Shown here: piece by piece, positions 37,881 through 46,133 of the stretch | Layout of the letters: every line of letters begins with the position of its first letter | How positions within the stretch are numbered: position 1 is the first letter of the stretch | DNA from: RGIG5579 sp045655865 | Lineage (GTDB): Bacteria; Bacillota; Clostridia; Oscillospirales; SIG627 | Assembly (NCBI GenBank): GCA_045655865.1 | Contig: JAZOQB010000047.1 | Location: 9,677 to 73,676 of the forward strand | Direction: 5' to 3' | DNA: 64,000 nt | The notes under the pieces: model-generated | The model's database searches: none | The model's input: only the letters and a program-made list of their open reading frames with translations | Told to the model about the DNA's origin: nothing | Position numbers and translations under genes: made by a program

Positions 37881-37911
37881 AAAAAATCCCCACCGATTGC
37901 TCGGTGGGGAT
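37881..37911 (-). terminator. Terminator of the small membrane protein gene at 37,928
   Basis: Read leftward: ATCCCCACCGA, loop GCAA, TCGGTGGGGAT, then TTTTTT. It separates the gene from the GHL10-amidase promoter. Confidence 0.9.
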
Positions 37912-37927
37912 CCGTTTTTCCTTCAAA

Positions 37928-38164
37928 TTACTTAATTACTTTTACAAACACAAGAATGGAGAGGACAACACCGATAAGGGCGTACAATCCGACAACCGCT
38001 CCCAGAAGAGAAAAGATAATTCCAACAAGAGGAATCTTGGCAAAAAGGCCAATGACCGCTCCGCATAAAATATCTATAACAATATAGATAATCAATGAAA
38101 TGATAAAATCTTTCAGTTCGTTGGCTTTAAAGGCGTGGGGGAAAAACTTCTTCAGCATATCCAT
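37928..38164 (-). CDS. Small two-helix membrane protein, unknown function
   Basis: 78 residues: a basic amphipathic start (MLKKFFPHAFKANELKDF) and two hydrophobic helices (about 21-42 and 48-73) joined by a short Gly-rich turn. No family recognised; similar small proteins are common in Clostridia. ATG 38164 follows AAGGAG by ten bases; in-frame ATGs further up have no ribosome site. A leader of about 95 bases separates it from its promoter. Confidence 0.6.
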   Translation of the reverse strand: MDMLKKFFPHAFKANELKDFIISLIIYIVIDILCGAVIGLFAKIPLVGIIFSLLGAVVGLYALIGVVLSILVFVKVIK

Positions 38165-38264
38165 TTTGACAATTCTCCTTCGTTCCATGTAAAAAATTCC
38201 CATCATTGACTTTGAGCTTTTTGATGGGGCGAGGCGATCTGCTACGACCGAATCTCGCTCCTTT

Positions 38265-38293
38265 AATATACCAGTTAAATGGAAATATGTCAA
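38265..38293 (-). promoter_or_regulatory. Promoter of the 37,928 gene
   Basis: Minus strand TTGACA (38293-38288), 17 bases, TATATT (38270-38265). It starts within 30 bases of the upstream gene's stop. Confidence 0.78.
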
Positions 38294-38320
38294 CAAAATC
38301 CACCAAAATCCGTTACTCCG

Positions 38321-38974
38321 TTAAAATTGATCAAGCTCATGTTTGAGAGCAACTTTGAAAAATTCAGCGTAGGTATCATAGCCTTTTTTGTTATAATGCG
38401 TACCATCTTCCACAAACATGTCTGCGCTTTGAAGCGGAGCATAATCAAACACGTTCAAATAATGGCAATTGGGGGTGTTTTCAGCAAACGCTTTCAGAAT
38501 CGCATTGTGCTTTTCCATATTGCAAAGCTCGGTTTCGGTATTTCCTCTGCGGCGATGAGAATTGCACAAATAAATCTGAATATCGGGAAAATCGGTGAGC
38601 GCATACACAATCACGCGCTGAGCCAGTTCCCACGCCTCTTCAAAGGAATATCCGAACGAAGAATAATTTCCGAGGGGAGAATATACCAACACCTTCGGTT
38701 CCAGCGGGCGCACCATGCGGGGATAGTAATAGAGTTGGTGCTCTGAGCAGCTTGATCCAAAACCGCGATTGATGGCACAAGGCTTACCGCTTTTTCCCAG
38801 TAAAGCTTCGCGAAGCGGAGTATGTCCCCATTTTGCGCTCCATCTTGTAAAATTGGAAGGTCCGTAAAAAACGATCTGCCCCTTTTCAATTGGCTCCTCC
38901 TCGTATTTACAAACAGCCTTTTCCATAGAATCTTTCCAAATATCAATGTATTTTAATCCAACTTTTACCGGCAT
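38321..38974 (-). CDS. SGNH/GDSL-type hydrolase
   Basis: 217 residues, cytosolic (no signal peptide). The SGNH landmarks are in order: block I FYGPSN with nucleophile S40, block II Gly in RGFGSS, block III N103 in LGNYSS, and block V D189-x-x-H192 in EDGTHYN. So an esterase, lipase or deacetylase of small substrates is expected. Block I has Pro in place of the usual Asp of GDS. It lies 172 bases downstream of eutH but has a good promoter of its own, so it may or may not be part of the EutH-PHP function. Confidence 0.8.
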   Translation of the reverse strand: MPVKVGLKYIDIWKDSMEKAVCKYEEEPIEKGQIVFYGPSNFTRWSAKWGHTPLREALLGKSGKPCAINRGFGSSCSEHQLYYYPRMVRPLEPKVLVYSPLGNYSSFGYSFEEAWELAQRVIVYALTDFPDIQIYLCNSHRRRGNTETELCNMEKHNAILKAFAENTPNCHYLNVFDYAPLQSADMFVEDGTHYNKKGYDTYAEFFKVALKHELDQF

Positions 38975-39027
38975 TGCTTTTCCTCTCTTTCATAAAAAAC
39001 GTGCTTTTGGCAGGATAGATTAATACA

Positions 39028-39055
39028 ATTATACCGCTAATAAAATTTTTTTCAA
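39028..39055 (-). promoter_or_regulatory. Promoter of the SGNH hydrolase gene
   Basis: Minus strand TTGAAA (39055-39050), 16 bases, TATAAT (39033-39028). Confidence 0.7.
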
Positions 39056-39145
39056 CAAAAACTCAAAAATCTCCAAGATAATATTTCTGCAATCGGAAAA
39101 GTTAGTTCTATTGTATAACAAAACCGCCCTGTGTCTTTCAGATAA

Positions 39146-40228
39146 TTACTCCTGGTTTGTTTTTGTTTTGTCCTTATACAGAACAAGGGCAAGCAGAACC
39201 GCGCAAACGCCGGAGATCAGTTTACCGGCGATCATGGGTATAACATAACTGCTGTCAAGGGCCATGGTAAAGGCAAGGTGCGCGCCAAATACGAAAGCTG
39301 CAGAAACCGCAAAAGCGGAATTGAGCACAACGCCCTTTTTGTCCATCTTGTCCATGATGCCAAAAATTGTGGTGTTGGTAACCAGACAGGTAAGAAATGA
39401 TAGCGTAGAAATGCCGTTTATGCCAATTTTTGCGCCCAGTCGGTTAAGGGGCTTGTTTAAAAGCTTCACAATTAAGGCCATAAGCGGCAAGGCGCCGGTC
39501 AGCGTTACCATGGCATTGGCGCATACCAAGGAAGCGTTTTCAAACGTATCAAAATGGGGGAAAATTTCGGTCTTTGTCAAAAAGGTAAAAATGGAACATG
39601 CAAGACCGAGGATCGACACCGTTTTTATCAAAACGCCAAATGCGGAAAAACACTTGATACAGAACTTCGGAACAATCCCCAGTGCCACGCCCACAATAAC
39701 CGAAAGGATAATCAGCGGAAGGAGGTTTAAAAGAATGGCAAGCGGTTTTAGTCCGCATATCAGTCCTGCAACAAAGCAGCCCACCGGAATCATCACAATG
39801 CCGCAAAGCAGACCGAAGAAAAGCTGATAATGCTGTTCCTTCTTCACCGCACCCAGGGAAAAAGGAACGGTGTAGGAGATCACCGCGCCCATCATCGTGG
39901 AAACGACATAGGCATTATATTTTCCCATATCCGCTGATTTGCAAACAGCCAGGGAAAGAGATGCGCCGCCCATGTCGTTTGCCAAAATGGAAGCCGGGAT
40001 AATTGATGGGTCGATATGAAATATGCTATAAAACTTATCCAGCACAGGGCTTAACCACACGCCGATCTGGGGTGCGATTACCAGCATACCCAGCATGGAT
40101 AATGCCATGGGGCAAAACAGCGAAAAAGCCTCCTTAAACGCTTCGCCAAGTCCAAACTTGTTGCCGATGATGTAATCCAATGCGCCAAGCAGCGAAAAGA
40201 CCAATATAATAACCGTTAGCACATTCAT
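39146..40228 (-). CDS. EutH-like ethanolamine transporter
   Basis: 360 residues with ten or eleven hydrophobic helices. The family signatures of EutH are visible: GNKFGLGEAFKEAF near the N-terminus, ILANDMGGASLS (about 79-90) and the glycine-rich TTIFGIMDKMDKKG near 290. EutH lets ethanolamine into the cell at low pH or low supply. No eutABC, eutT or microcompartment shell genes are in the window, so the substrate may be ethanolamine for another use or a related amino alcohol. Its ATG overlaps the stop of the PHP gene as ATGA. Confidence 0.82.
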   Translation of the reverse strand: MNVLTVIILVFSLLGALDYIIGNKFGLGEAFKEAFSLFCPMALSMLGMLVIAPQIGVWLSPVLDKFYSIFHIDPSIIPASILANDMGGASLSLAVCKSADMGKYNAYVVSTMMGAVISYTVPFSLGAVKKEQHYQLFFGLLCGIVMIPVGCFVAGLICGLKPLAILLNLLPLIILSVIVGVALGIVPKFCIKCFSAFGVLIKTVSILGLACSIFTFLTKTEIFPHFDTFENASLVCANAMVTLTGALPLMALIVKLLNKPLNRLGAKIGINGISTLSFLTCLVTNTTIFGIMDKMDKKGVVLNSAFAVSAAFVFGAHLAFTMALDSSYVIPMIAGKLISGVCAVLLALVLYKDKTKTNQE

Positions 40229-41043
40229 AGCGTAACCTCTTGAAATCCGTTGTCGGTAAGGATGTATTTGCTACGAAATCCCGCTGCAAAAAGCAGTTCT
40301 TCCGCCTCTTTAAAGTAGCTGTCGATAACGTTCTTGTCGTGGCAGTCTGAAGAGATCACTGCACCAAAGCCGCAACGTTTAAACTCCTTTAAAATCTCAA
40401 TTTGGGGGTAAGGACAGGTGCGGTATCCGCGAATCATAGGTGCCGTGCTTATCTCAAACAATGGGATCTTCCCCTGTAAAGCATGGATCGCGCCAAAGGC
40501 CAGGTCAAGATATTCTTTTGACGCTGTGTCCATGAAATTTCCCTTTTCGTTGTTTTTCGCCACAAGGTCAAAATGGGCCACGATGTCAAAATCGTTGATT
40601 TCCGGAAGCCGGGCGAGCGTTTCATAATATGCTTTTGCATAGCGCAAGCCGTCACCGCCGAACTTTTCTTCTATGCATACAAGGGTCGTTTTTAGATCCC
40701 TATCCACCCCAACGATTTTATCGCCGCAAATAATGTAGTGGGCAGAGCCGATCAGATAATCAAAGCCTTCCGGTGAGAAGGTCGAAAGCATCTCATATTC
40801 CAAGCCGCAAAAAACATCGATCACGCCTTTGTATTTCTCTTTCAGATGGCGGATCTCTTCCCGATACACAGGCACGTTTTCCATCTTCATTTGCATAGCG
40901 TAGGAAGACCGAGCATTAAAGGTATGCTCGGAAAAACCGATCCCCTGAAAGCCTCGTTGAATCGCTTCCAGGATCATCTCTTCCGGCGTGTCTTTTCCAT
41001 CAGAATACGTGGTGTGGGTATGCAGATTCTGTTTGTACTTCAT
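40225..41043 (-). CDS. PHP-domain phosphatase (HisK-type histidinol-phosphatase family)
   Basis: 272 residues. Trinuclear-metal PHP phosphoesterase with all ligand motifs: NLHTHTTYSDG (8-18), SEHT, GLEYE, GSAHY, AHFD and SSDCHD. Closest by eye to HisK/HisJ histidinol-phosphatases, but no his gene is near. Translational coupling with eutH suggests it works on a phosphate ester linked to the imported compound, which is inference. ATG 41043 is preceded by AGAAGGTCAG; a longer reading upstream enters the promoter. Confidence 0.85.
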   Translation of the reverse strand: MKYKQNLHTHTTYSDGKDTPEEMILEAIQRGFQGIGFSEHTFNARSSYAMQMKMENVPVYREEIRHLKEKYKGVIDVFCGLEYEMLSTFSPEGFDYLIGSAHYIICGDKIVGVDRDLKTTLVCIEEKFGGDGLRYAKAYYETLARLPEINDFDIVAHFDLVAKNNEKGNFMDTASKEYLDLAFGAIHALQGKIPLFEISTAPMIRGYRTCPYPQIEILKEFKRCGFGAVISSDCHDKNVIDSYFKEAEELLFAAGFRSKYILTDNGFQEVTL

Positions 41044-41076
41044 TATCTGACCTTCTTTTCCAAATTTTCCTTTATC

Positions 41077-41105
41077 ATTATACAACATACGTTTCTGTAA
41101 ATCAA
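41077..41105 (-). promoter_or_regulatory. Promoter of the PHP-eutH pair
   Basis: Minus strand TTGATT (41105-41100), 17 bases, TATAAT (41082-41077). Confidence 0.75.
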
Positions 41106-41107
41106 TA

Positions 41108-41134
41108 AGAAACCCCGCCGAAAAATCGGCGGGG
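41108..41134 (-). terminator. Terminator of the Pro-rich lipoprotein gene
   Basis: CCCCGCCGA and TCGGCGGGG (41113-41134) around a short A/T loop; read leftward it ends TTTCTTATT. Confidence 0.8.
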
Positions 41135-41219
41135 CTCAATTTTTGTTGGACAAATAATTACTTGTTCTTAATTGCAGGCTGGGGTGATATGAGCAAAAAG
41201 GGGGAAATTAAATAAATCT

Positions 41220-42812
41220 TTAAGAAGCCGCTTCTGCAACATTTGAAAACTGGTTTCCACCCTTTGTGATTGTAAATGTGGTTGAGGTTTCTCCGCTTGG
41301 CATCATATTCCCACCAATCATTCCACCTTCATTATCTGGCGGCGTCATACCTTCTGGTATTTCAGGCCGTTCACCATTAGGCGCTTCTGGCTTTTCTCCG
41401 TTAGGCATTTCGGGTCTCTCACCATTCGGCATTTCTGGTCTTTCGCCTTGTGGGAATTCTCCGTTCGGTTTTTCGGGTCTTTCCATACCCTCTGGCACTT
41501 CGGGTGGGGCGCCTTGCTCACCATTCGGCATCTGGGGCCTTTCTCCCTGTGGCATTCCGCCTCCAATATTTTGAGTTTTACTTCCAGATAATTGAATTTT
41601 TCCTTGCCAGAATGTGTAGTCATCAGGGGTAATTTCGCTTCCTGCAACAATTAAGTAAGTGAAAGCATTTGCAGGGGTATACTCACCAATAACTTTACCA
41701 TCAGAGTTTTTAAGGGTATATATGTTGTTGCCTTTTTGACGATTAGCAAAACTGAATACAACATAAGTTTGATTGCCACCAGCAATATGGTCGAGCATAT
41801 TCCCCGAAGCAATTACTTTGCCACCGTTAATATAAATACCCTTGTCAGAGTCGATGCCAGCATCACCACTTGAAGAACAAGCCTGTGCTGTAATGGTTCC
41901 ACCATTGATTACAAGCCAACCATTTGAGTCAATTCCATCACCCTCACCCGTACTGCCGTCGCAAAGAATATTGAGTGTACCTCCATTCATAGTGGTAACA
42001 GACACATTGTCCTCGTTGGTGTTAATTCCATCGTTGCCCGATGTAATATTGATAATACCGCCATTTATCGTAAGGTGAAGTTCAGTATCAAGGCCTTCGT
42101 TTTCGGCTTTTATGTTTAATATACCTGTTCCTTTATCTCCACCGTTTATGTTCATTGTTTTCTTTGAGTAGAAAGCACCATCATACTTGTGAAGTTTCTT
42201 GCTATCCACAACCTCTTTGCCATCTTCACTCAATTCATAAGATTTGTAAATTTTGGCGACATAAGAACCGTTGATATTGTTTTCAGTACCGTCGGCAATA
42301 ATCACATTTGCACCTGCATTTTTAGTGTCAACATCTTTTGTTGCTGTTTCTTCATCACTGTTTGAACATTCGTATACATTATAAAAAATGATAGCAGGTG
42401 CCACCTTACAAGTAATATCAACATCATTAAGAATGAGTGTTACTACTGCATTGGAGTCTGTTTCTGCATCTTCACCCAGGTCGATTGCTATTTGCCCCAG
42501 CGAGAGTGTTCCGCTCAAGACATATCTGCCTGGTTTTGTAATGTGAACAACAGTATGTACATCTGCTTCACTTTGCTCGTGTTCATCTTGCTTTTCTCCC
42601 TCACCGTAGGTGAAATCTTGTCCTGCAAGATAAAACACAATGTCATTGGCAGAATAAACCGCCTGTGTAGCATCGCTTGTAATCTCTTGTCCGTCAACTG
42701 TAATTTTGTTATCAGACAGGTTGATTTGAGTGCCTTCGATTTTTGACTCCTTTGAACCGCAGCCCGAAAGTAAAAGGGTTAGCACTACGAAACACGCTAA
42801 TATTTTTTTCAT
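41220..42812 (-). CDS. Surface lipoprotein with DUF4353-type carbohydrate-binding domain and Pro-rich repeat tail
   Basis: 530 residues. A lipoprotein signal (LLLSGCGS; lipidated Cys at about 18), a large beta-helical region with repeated INGG turns (LTINGGIINI, MNGGTLNI, VINGGTIT, YINGGKV; about 225-340) as in DUF4353 'carbohydrate-binding domain' proteins, then a low-complexity tail (about 420-500) built on PxMPNGERPE-like units, and a short C-terminal strand. Such proteins are found with CotH kinases in other Firmicutes, but none is here. The gene is visibly richer in A+T than ppdK next to it. The carbohydrate ligand is unknown. Confidence 0.78.
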   Translation of the reverse strand: MKKILACFVVLTLLLSGCGSKESKIEGTQINLSDNKITVDGQEITSDATQAVYSANDIVFYLAGQDFTYGEGEKQDEHEQSEADVHTVVHITKPGRYVLSGTLSLGQIAIDLGEDAETDSNAVVTLILNDVDITCKVAPAIIFYNVYECSNSDEETATKDVDTKNAGANVIIADGTENNINGSYVAKIYKSYELSEDGKEVVDSKKLHKYDGAFYSKKTMNINGGDKGTGILNIKAENEGLDTELHLTINGGIINITSGNDGINTNEDNVSVTTMNGGTLNILCDGSTGEGDGIDSNGWLVINGGTITAQACSSSGDAGIDSDKGIYINGGKVIASGNMLDHIAGGNQTYVVFSFANRQKGNNIYTLKNSDGKVIGEYTPANAFTYLIVAGSEITPDDYTFWQGKIQLSGSKTQNIGGGMPQGERPQMPNGEQGAPPEVPEGMERPEKPNGEFPQGERPEMPNGERPEMPNGEKPEAPNGERPEIPEGMTPPDNEGGMIGGNMMPSGETSTTFTITKGGNQFSNVAEAAS

Positions 42813-42894
42813 ATTGCACCTCTATTAACAATAATACAGTATTTATACAATAACATATTTAAGTGAAAAAGCAGTGAACAGATTGTGAAACTAT

Positions 42895-42920
42895 CGCCCT
42901 GCCGAATTTTCGGCAGGGCG
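42895..42920 (-). terminator. Terminator-like hairpin after ppdK
   Basis: CGCCCTGCCGA (42895-42905) and TCGGCAGGGCG (42910-42920). The stem is strong, but only a weak T tract follows on the minus strand. Confidence 0.65.
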
Positions 42921-42942
42921 AAAGTTTGTTTTATAAATCTAA

Positions 42943-45576
42943 TTACTTAGATTCTTTGATGGCAGCCTGGGCGGCGGAAAGTCTTGCGATGGGTACTCTG
43001 TAGGGAGAGCAGGAAACGTAGTCCAGACCGATCTTGTGGCAGAACTCGATGGAAGAGGGATCGCCGCCGTGCTCGCCGCAGATACCGCAGTGCATCTCAG
43101 GACGGGCGGTCTTACCCATCTTCACAGCCATTTCCATAAGCTTGCCTACGCCGGTGGTATCAAGGCGGGCAAAAGGATCGGACTCATAGATCTTATTGGC
43201 GTAGTAAGCGGGCAGGAACTTGCCGGCGTCATCACGGGAGAAGCCGAACGTCATCTGGGTCAGGTCGTTGGTACCGAAGCAGAAGAACTGAGCTTCCGTA
43301 GCAATTTCATCGGCGGTGAGAGCTGCTCTGGGAATTTCGATCATAGTACCTACTTCGTACTTCAATTCTTTACCGGAAGCGGCAATGATCTCATCGGCGG
43401 TTTTCACCACGATGTCTTTCACAAACTTCAATTCCTTGGTTTCGCCAGCCAGAGGAATCATAATCTCAGGAACAATGTTCCAGTCGGCATGTCTTCCCTT
43501 CACTGCCAGCGCCGCCTTAATGATTGCACGGGTCTGCATGACGGCGATCTCGGGATAGGTGACGGTGAGACGGCATCCACGGTGACCCATCATGGGGTTG
43601 AACTCGTGGAGATCGTTGATGACCTGCTTAATATACTGAACGGTCTTACCCTGAGCCTGGGCAAGAGCGGCAATGTCTGCCTCGTCAGTGGGAACGAATT
43701 CGTGGAGCGGAGGATCCAGGAAGCGGATGGTAACAGGATACCCGCCAAGAGCTTCAAAGAGTCCCTCAAAGTCGGACTGCTGCATGGGTTCGATCTTAGC
43801 CAGGGCCGCTTCTCTCTCTTCTACGGACTCAGCGCAGATCATTTCGCGGAAAGCGCCGATTCTGGAAGGATCAAAGAACATATGCTCGGTGCGGCAAAGG
43901 CCAATGCCCTGGGCGCCAAATGCGGCGGCCTGCTTGGCATCCTCAGGAGAATCCGCATTGGTTCTCACGGCCAGCTTCTTATACTTATCAGAAAGCTCCA
44001 TGATACGTCCAAAGTAGCCGCTGTTGGGATCTGCGGGAACGGTGGCGATCAGTTCGCCGTAAATGTTACCGGTGGAACCGTCCAAAGAAAGAACGTCTAC
44101 CTCGCGGTAGGTCTTTCCAGCCAAGGTAAAGCACTTGTTTTCTTCGTCCATCTTAATGTCGCCACAGCCGGAAACGCAGCAGGTACCCATACCACGGGCA
44201 ACAACGGCCGCGTGAGAGGTCTGTCCACCGCGAACGGTGAGGATGCCCTGGGCGTACTTCATTCCTTCAATGTCTTCGGGGCTGGTCTCCAAACGAACCA
44301 AAACAACTTTTTCACCCTTCTTGCCCTCAAGTACGGCATCTTCCGCGGTAAACACGATCTTACCGGCGGCGGCACCGGGGGATGCGGCGATACCCTTGCC
44401 GATGGCCTGGGCCTTCTTCAGGGCAGCAGCGTCGAACTGGGGATGGAGGAGCATATCAAGGCTCTTGGCATCGATCTGCATGAGGGCTTCCTCTTCGCTG
44501 ATCATTCCCTCGTCAATCAGATCGCAAGCGATCTTGATAGCAGCGGCAGCGGTACGCTTGCCGTTACGGGTCTGGAGCATATAGAGCTTTCTGTCTTCGA
44601 TGGTAAACTCCATATCCTGCATATCGCGATAGTGATTTTCCAAGGTCTCGCAAATGCCAAGGAATTGCTGATAAACCTCAGGCTGAACTTCTTTCATCTT
44701 CTCGATGGGCATGGGAGTACGAACGCCGGCCACAACGTCTTCGCCCTGAGCGTTCATCAAAAACTCACCCATGAGACCCTTTTCGCCGGTGGCGGGGTTA
44801 CGGGTAAAGGCAACGCCGGTACCGCTGGTTTCACCCAGGTTACCGAATGCCATCATCTGCACGTTAACGGCAGTGCCCCAAGAATAGGGGATGTCGTGGT
44901 CCATTCTGTAAATGTTGGCGCGAGGATTGTCCCAAGAGCGGAACACGGCCTTGATGGCTTCAAAGAGCTGTGCTTTGGGATCATCCGGGAAATCGGTGCC
45001 CAGCTGTGCCTTGTATTCTCCTTTGAACTGGTTGGCCAGATTCTCCAGATCTTCGGCAGTCAGGTCGATATCGGACTCCACGCCTTTTTCTTCCTTCATC
45101 TGGTCAATGAGCTTTTCAAAGTACTTCTTGCCCACTTCCATTACAACGTCAGAGAACATCTGAATAAATCTTCTGTAGCAGTCCCAAGCCCAACGGGGAT
45201 TACCGGACTTCTCGGCCAAAACACGAACTACTTTCTCGTTAAGACCCAGGTTCAAAATGGTATCCATCATACCGGGCATGGAAGCACGAGCGCCGGAACG
45301 AACGGAAACCAGAAGGGGGTTCTCCATATCACCAAACTTCTTGCCGGTGATTTCTTCCATCTTGCCGACGGTCTCCATGATCTCCGCCTGAATGTCGGCA
45401 TTGATCTGGCGTCCATCTTCATAATACTGGGTACAAGCCTCGGTGGAAATGGTAAACCCTTGGGGAACGGGAAGACCGATCTTAGTCATTTCTGCCAGGT
45501 TGGCACCCTTTCCTCCCAGGAGGTTACGCATAGAGGCGTCGCCTTCTGTAAAGAGATAACAGAACTTTTTACTCAT
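42943..45576 (-). CDS. ppdK: Pyruvate, phosphate dikinase
   Basis: 877 residues. Interconverts pyruvate, ATP and Pi with PEP, AMP and PPi. ATP-grasp N-terminal domain (LLGGKGANLAEM, SVRSGARASMPGMMDT in pieces), the central swivelling domain with the phosphocarrier histidine in GGQTSHAAVVARGMG, and the C-terminal PEP domain with CGICGEHGGDP (catalytic Cys). Strong codon bias toward C- and G-ending codons suggests high expression; in anaerobes the enzyme often runs in the ATP-forming direction of glycolysis. Own promoter at 45,632-45,660. Confidence 0.97.
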   Translation of the reverse strand: MSKKFCYLFTEGDASMRNLLGGKGANLAEMTKIGLPVPQGFTISTEACTQYYEDGRQINADIQAEIMETVGKMEEITGKKFGDMENPLLVSVRSGARASMPGMMDTILNLGLNEKVVRVLAEKSGNPRWAWDCYRRFIQMFSDVVMEVGKKYFEKLIDQMKEEKGVESDIDLTAEDLENLANQFKGEYKAQLGTDFPDDPKAQLFEAIKAVFRSWDNPRANIYRMDHDIPYSWGTAVNVQMMAFGNLGETSGTGVAFTRNPATGEKGLMGEFLMNAQGEDVVAGVRTPMPIEKMKEVQPEVYQQFLGICETLENHYRDMQDMEFTIEDRKLYMLQTRNGKRTAAAAIKIACDLIDEGMISEEEALMQIDAKSLDMLLHPQFDAAALKKAQAIGKGIAASPGAAAGKIVFTAEDAVLEGKKGEKVVLVRLETSPEDIEGMKYAQGILTVRGGQTSHAAVVARGMGTCCVSGCGDIKMDEENKCFTLAGKTYREVDVLSLDGSTGNIYGELIATVPADPNSGYFGRIMELSDKYKKLAVRTNADSPEDAKQAAAFGAQGIGLCRTEHMFFDPSRIGAFREMICAESVEEREAALAKIEPMQQSDFEGLFEALGGYPVTIRFLDPPLHEFVPTDEADIAALAQAQGKTVQYIKQVINDLHEFNPMMGHRGCRLTVTYPEIAVMQTRAIIKAALAVKGRHADWNIVPEIMIPLAGETKELKFVKDIVVKTADEIIAASGKELKYEVGTMIEIPRAALTADEIATEAQFFCFGTNDLTQMTFGFSRDDAGKFLPAYYANKIYESDPFARLDTTGVGKLMEMAVKMGKTARPEMHCGICGEHGGDPSSIEFCHKIGLDYVSCSPYRVPIARLSAAQAAIKESK

Positions 45577-45631
45577 AATCTATTCTCCTTCGTTAATTTA
45601 AAATTCTTATCGTTATCACATTATTCTTGTT

Positions 45632-45660
45632 ATTTTATCATAACCAGAAAAAAATTGCAA
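45632..45660 (-). promoter_or_regulatory. Promoter of ppdK
   Basis: Minus strand TTGCAA (45660-45655), 17 bases, TAAAAT (45637-45632). GAAGGAG precedes the start. Confidence 0.68.
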
Positions 45661-45698
45661 TAAACAATGACAAAATATTTTCAAAAAGCAGAAAAATC

Positions 45699-46082
45699 TC
45701 AGAAAAGTTTCGCCGCTTCACCCAGAAAAAGAAGCCGGAACAATTCCTCGTTTCTCGCGGTGCGCTCATGCAAGGCATTCCAGCCAAAAACTGCCTCCAG
45801 TCCGGTAGCAAGGCGATAGGAGTACAGGTCTACGTTTCTCGGATTTGAGGGAGCTTTGGTGTTTTTTGCACGGGTGAAGATCTCTCGTTCTTCTTCGGTA
45901 AGGTGGCACAGGCCCTCTTTCACCGCCCGGCTTTGACTTTTGGCGGTAACATACTGCAGAGCCATTTGATTGCACTCAGCGTTGGTTTTGCAAACAGAAA
46001 GCACGTGCTTTCGGACCAAAACTTCCATCACTGCATCTCCCAGATACGCTAGGAGCAAGGGGGAATCGGGAAAGTTAGACAT
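45699..46082 (-). CDS. mrnC: Mini-ribonuclease III (MrnC)
   Basis: 127 residues: the RNase III catalytic domain alone, without a dsRNA-binding domain. The family mark LLLAYLGDAVMEVLVR (with catalytic Asp and Glu, about 8-23) and the later LYSYRLATGLEAVFG block (acidic Glu) are present. It trims the ends of 23S rRNA precursor in Firmicutes, where it is usually next to cysS; here it follows the leucine-rich repeat gene. An intrinsic terminator sits between them, so it depends on readthrough or an unseen promoter. Confidence 0.93.
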   Translation of the reverse strand: MSNFPDSPLLLAYLGDAVMEVLVRKHVLSVCKTNAECNQMALQYVTAKSQSRAVKEGLCHLTEEEREIFTRAKNTKAPSNPRNVDLYSYRLATGLEAVFGWNALHERTARNEELFRLLFLGEAAKLF

Positions 46083-46098
46083 GGGTTTCCTTTCATGA

Positions 46099-46130
46099 AA
46101 AAACAGGGGGAGTTCCCCCTGTTTTTCGAT
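46099..46130 (-). terminator. Terminator or attenuator between the LRR gene and mrnC
   Basis: AAAAACAGGGGGA/TCCCCCTGTTTTT with a two-base loop; T tract TTTTTTC on the minus strand. It ends 17 bases before the mrnC start. Confidence 0.85.
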
Positions 46131-46133
46131 TTT

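Noticed and set aside
39146..40228. Ethanolamine-utilisation microcompartment locus
   Set aside because: Only the transporter-like gene is present; no ammonia-lyase, shell or regulator genes are near.
41345..41560. Short tandem repeats that at first look like a CRISPR array
   Set aside because: The units are in frame and encode the Pro-rich tail of the lipoprotein; there are no unique spacers of constant length and no cas genes.
43036..45663. An 875-codon open frame on the plus strand, opposite ppdK
   Set aside because: It mirrors ppdK almost exactly and its translation is Gly/His/Leu-rich without motifs. The strong codon bias of ppdK removes stops from the opposite frame; ppdK has all its catalytic motifs.
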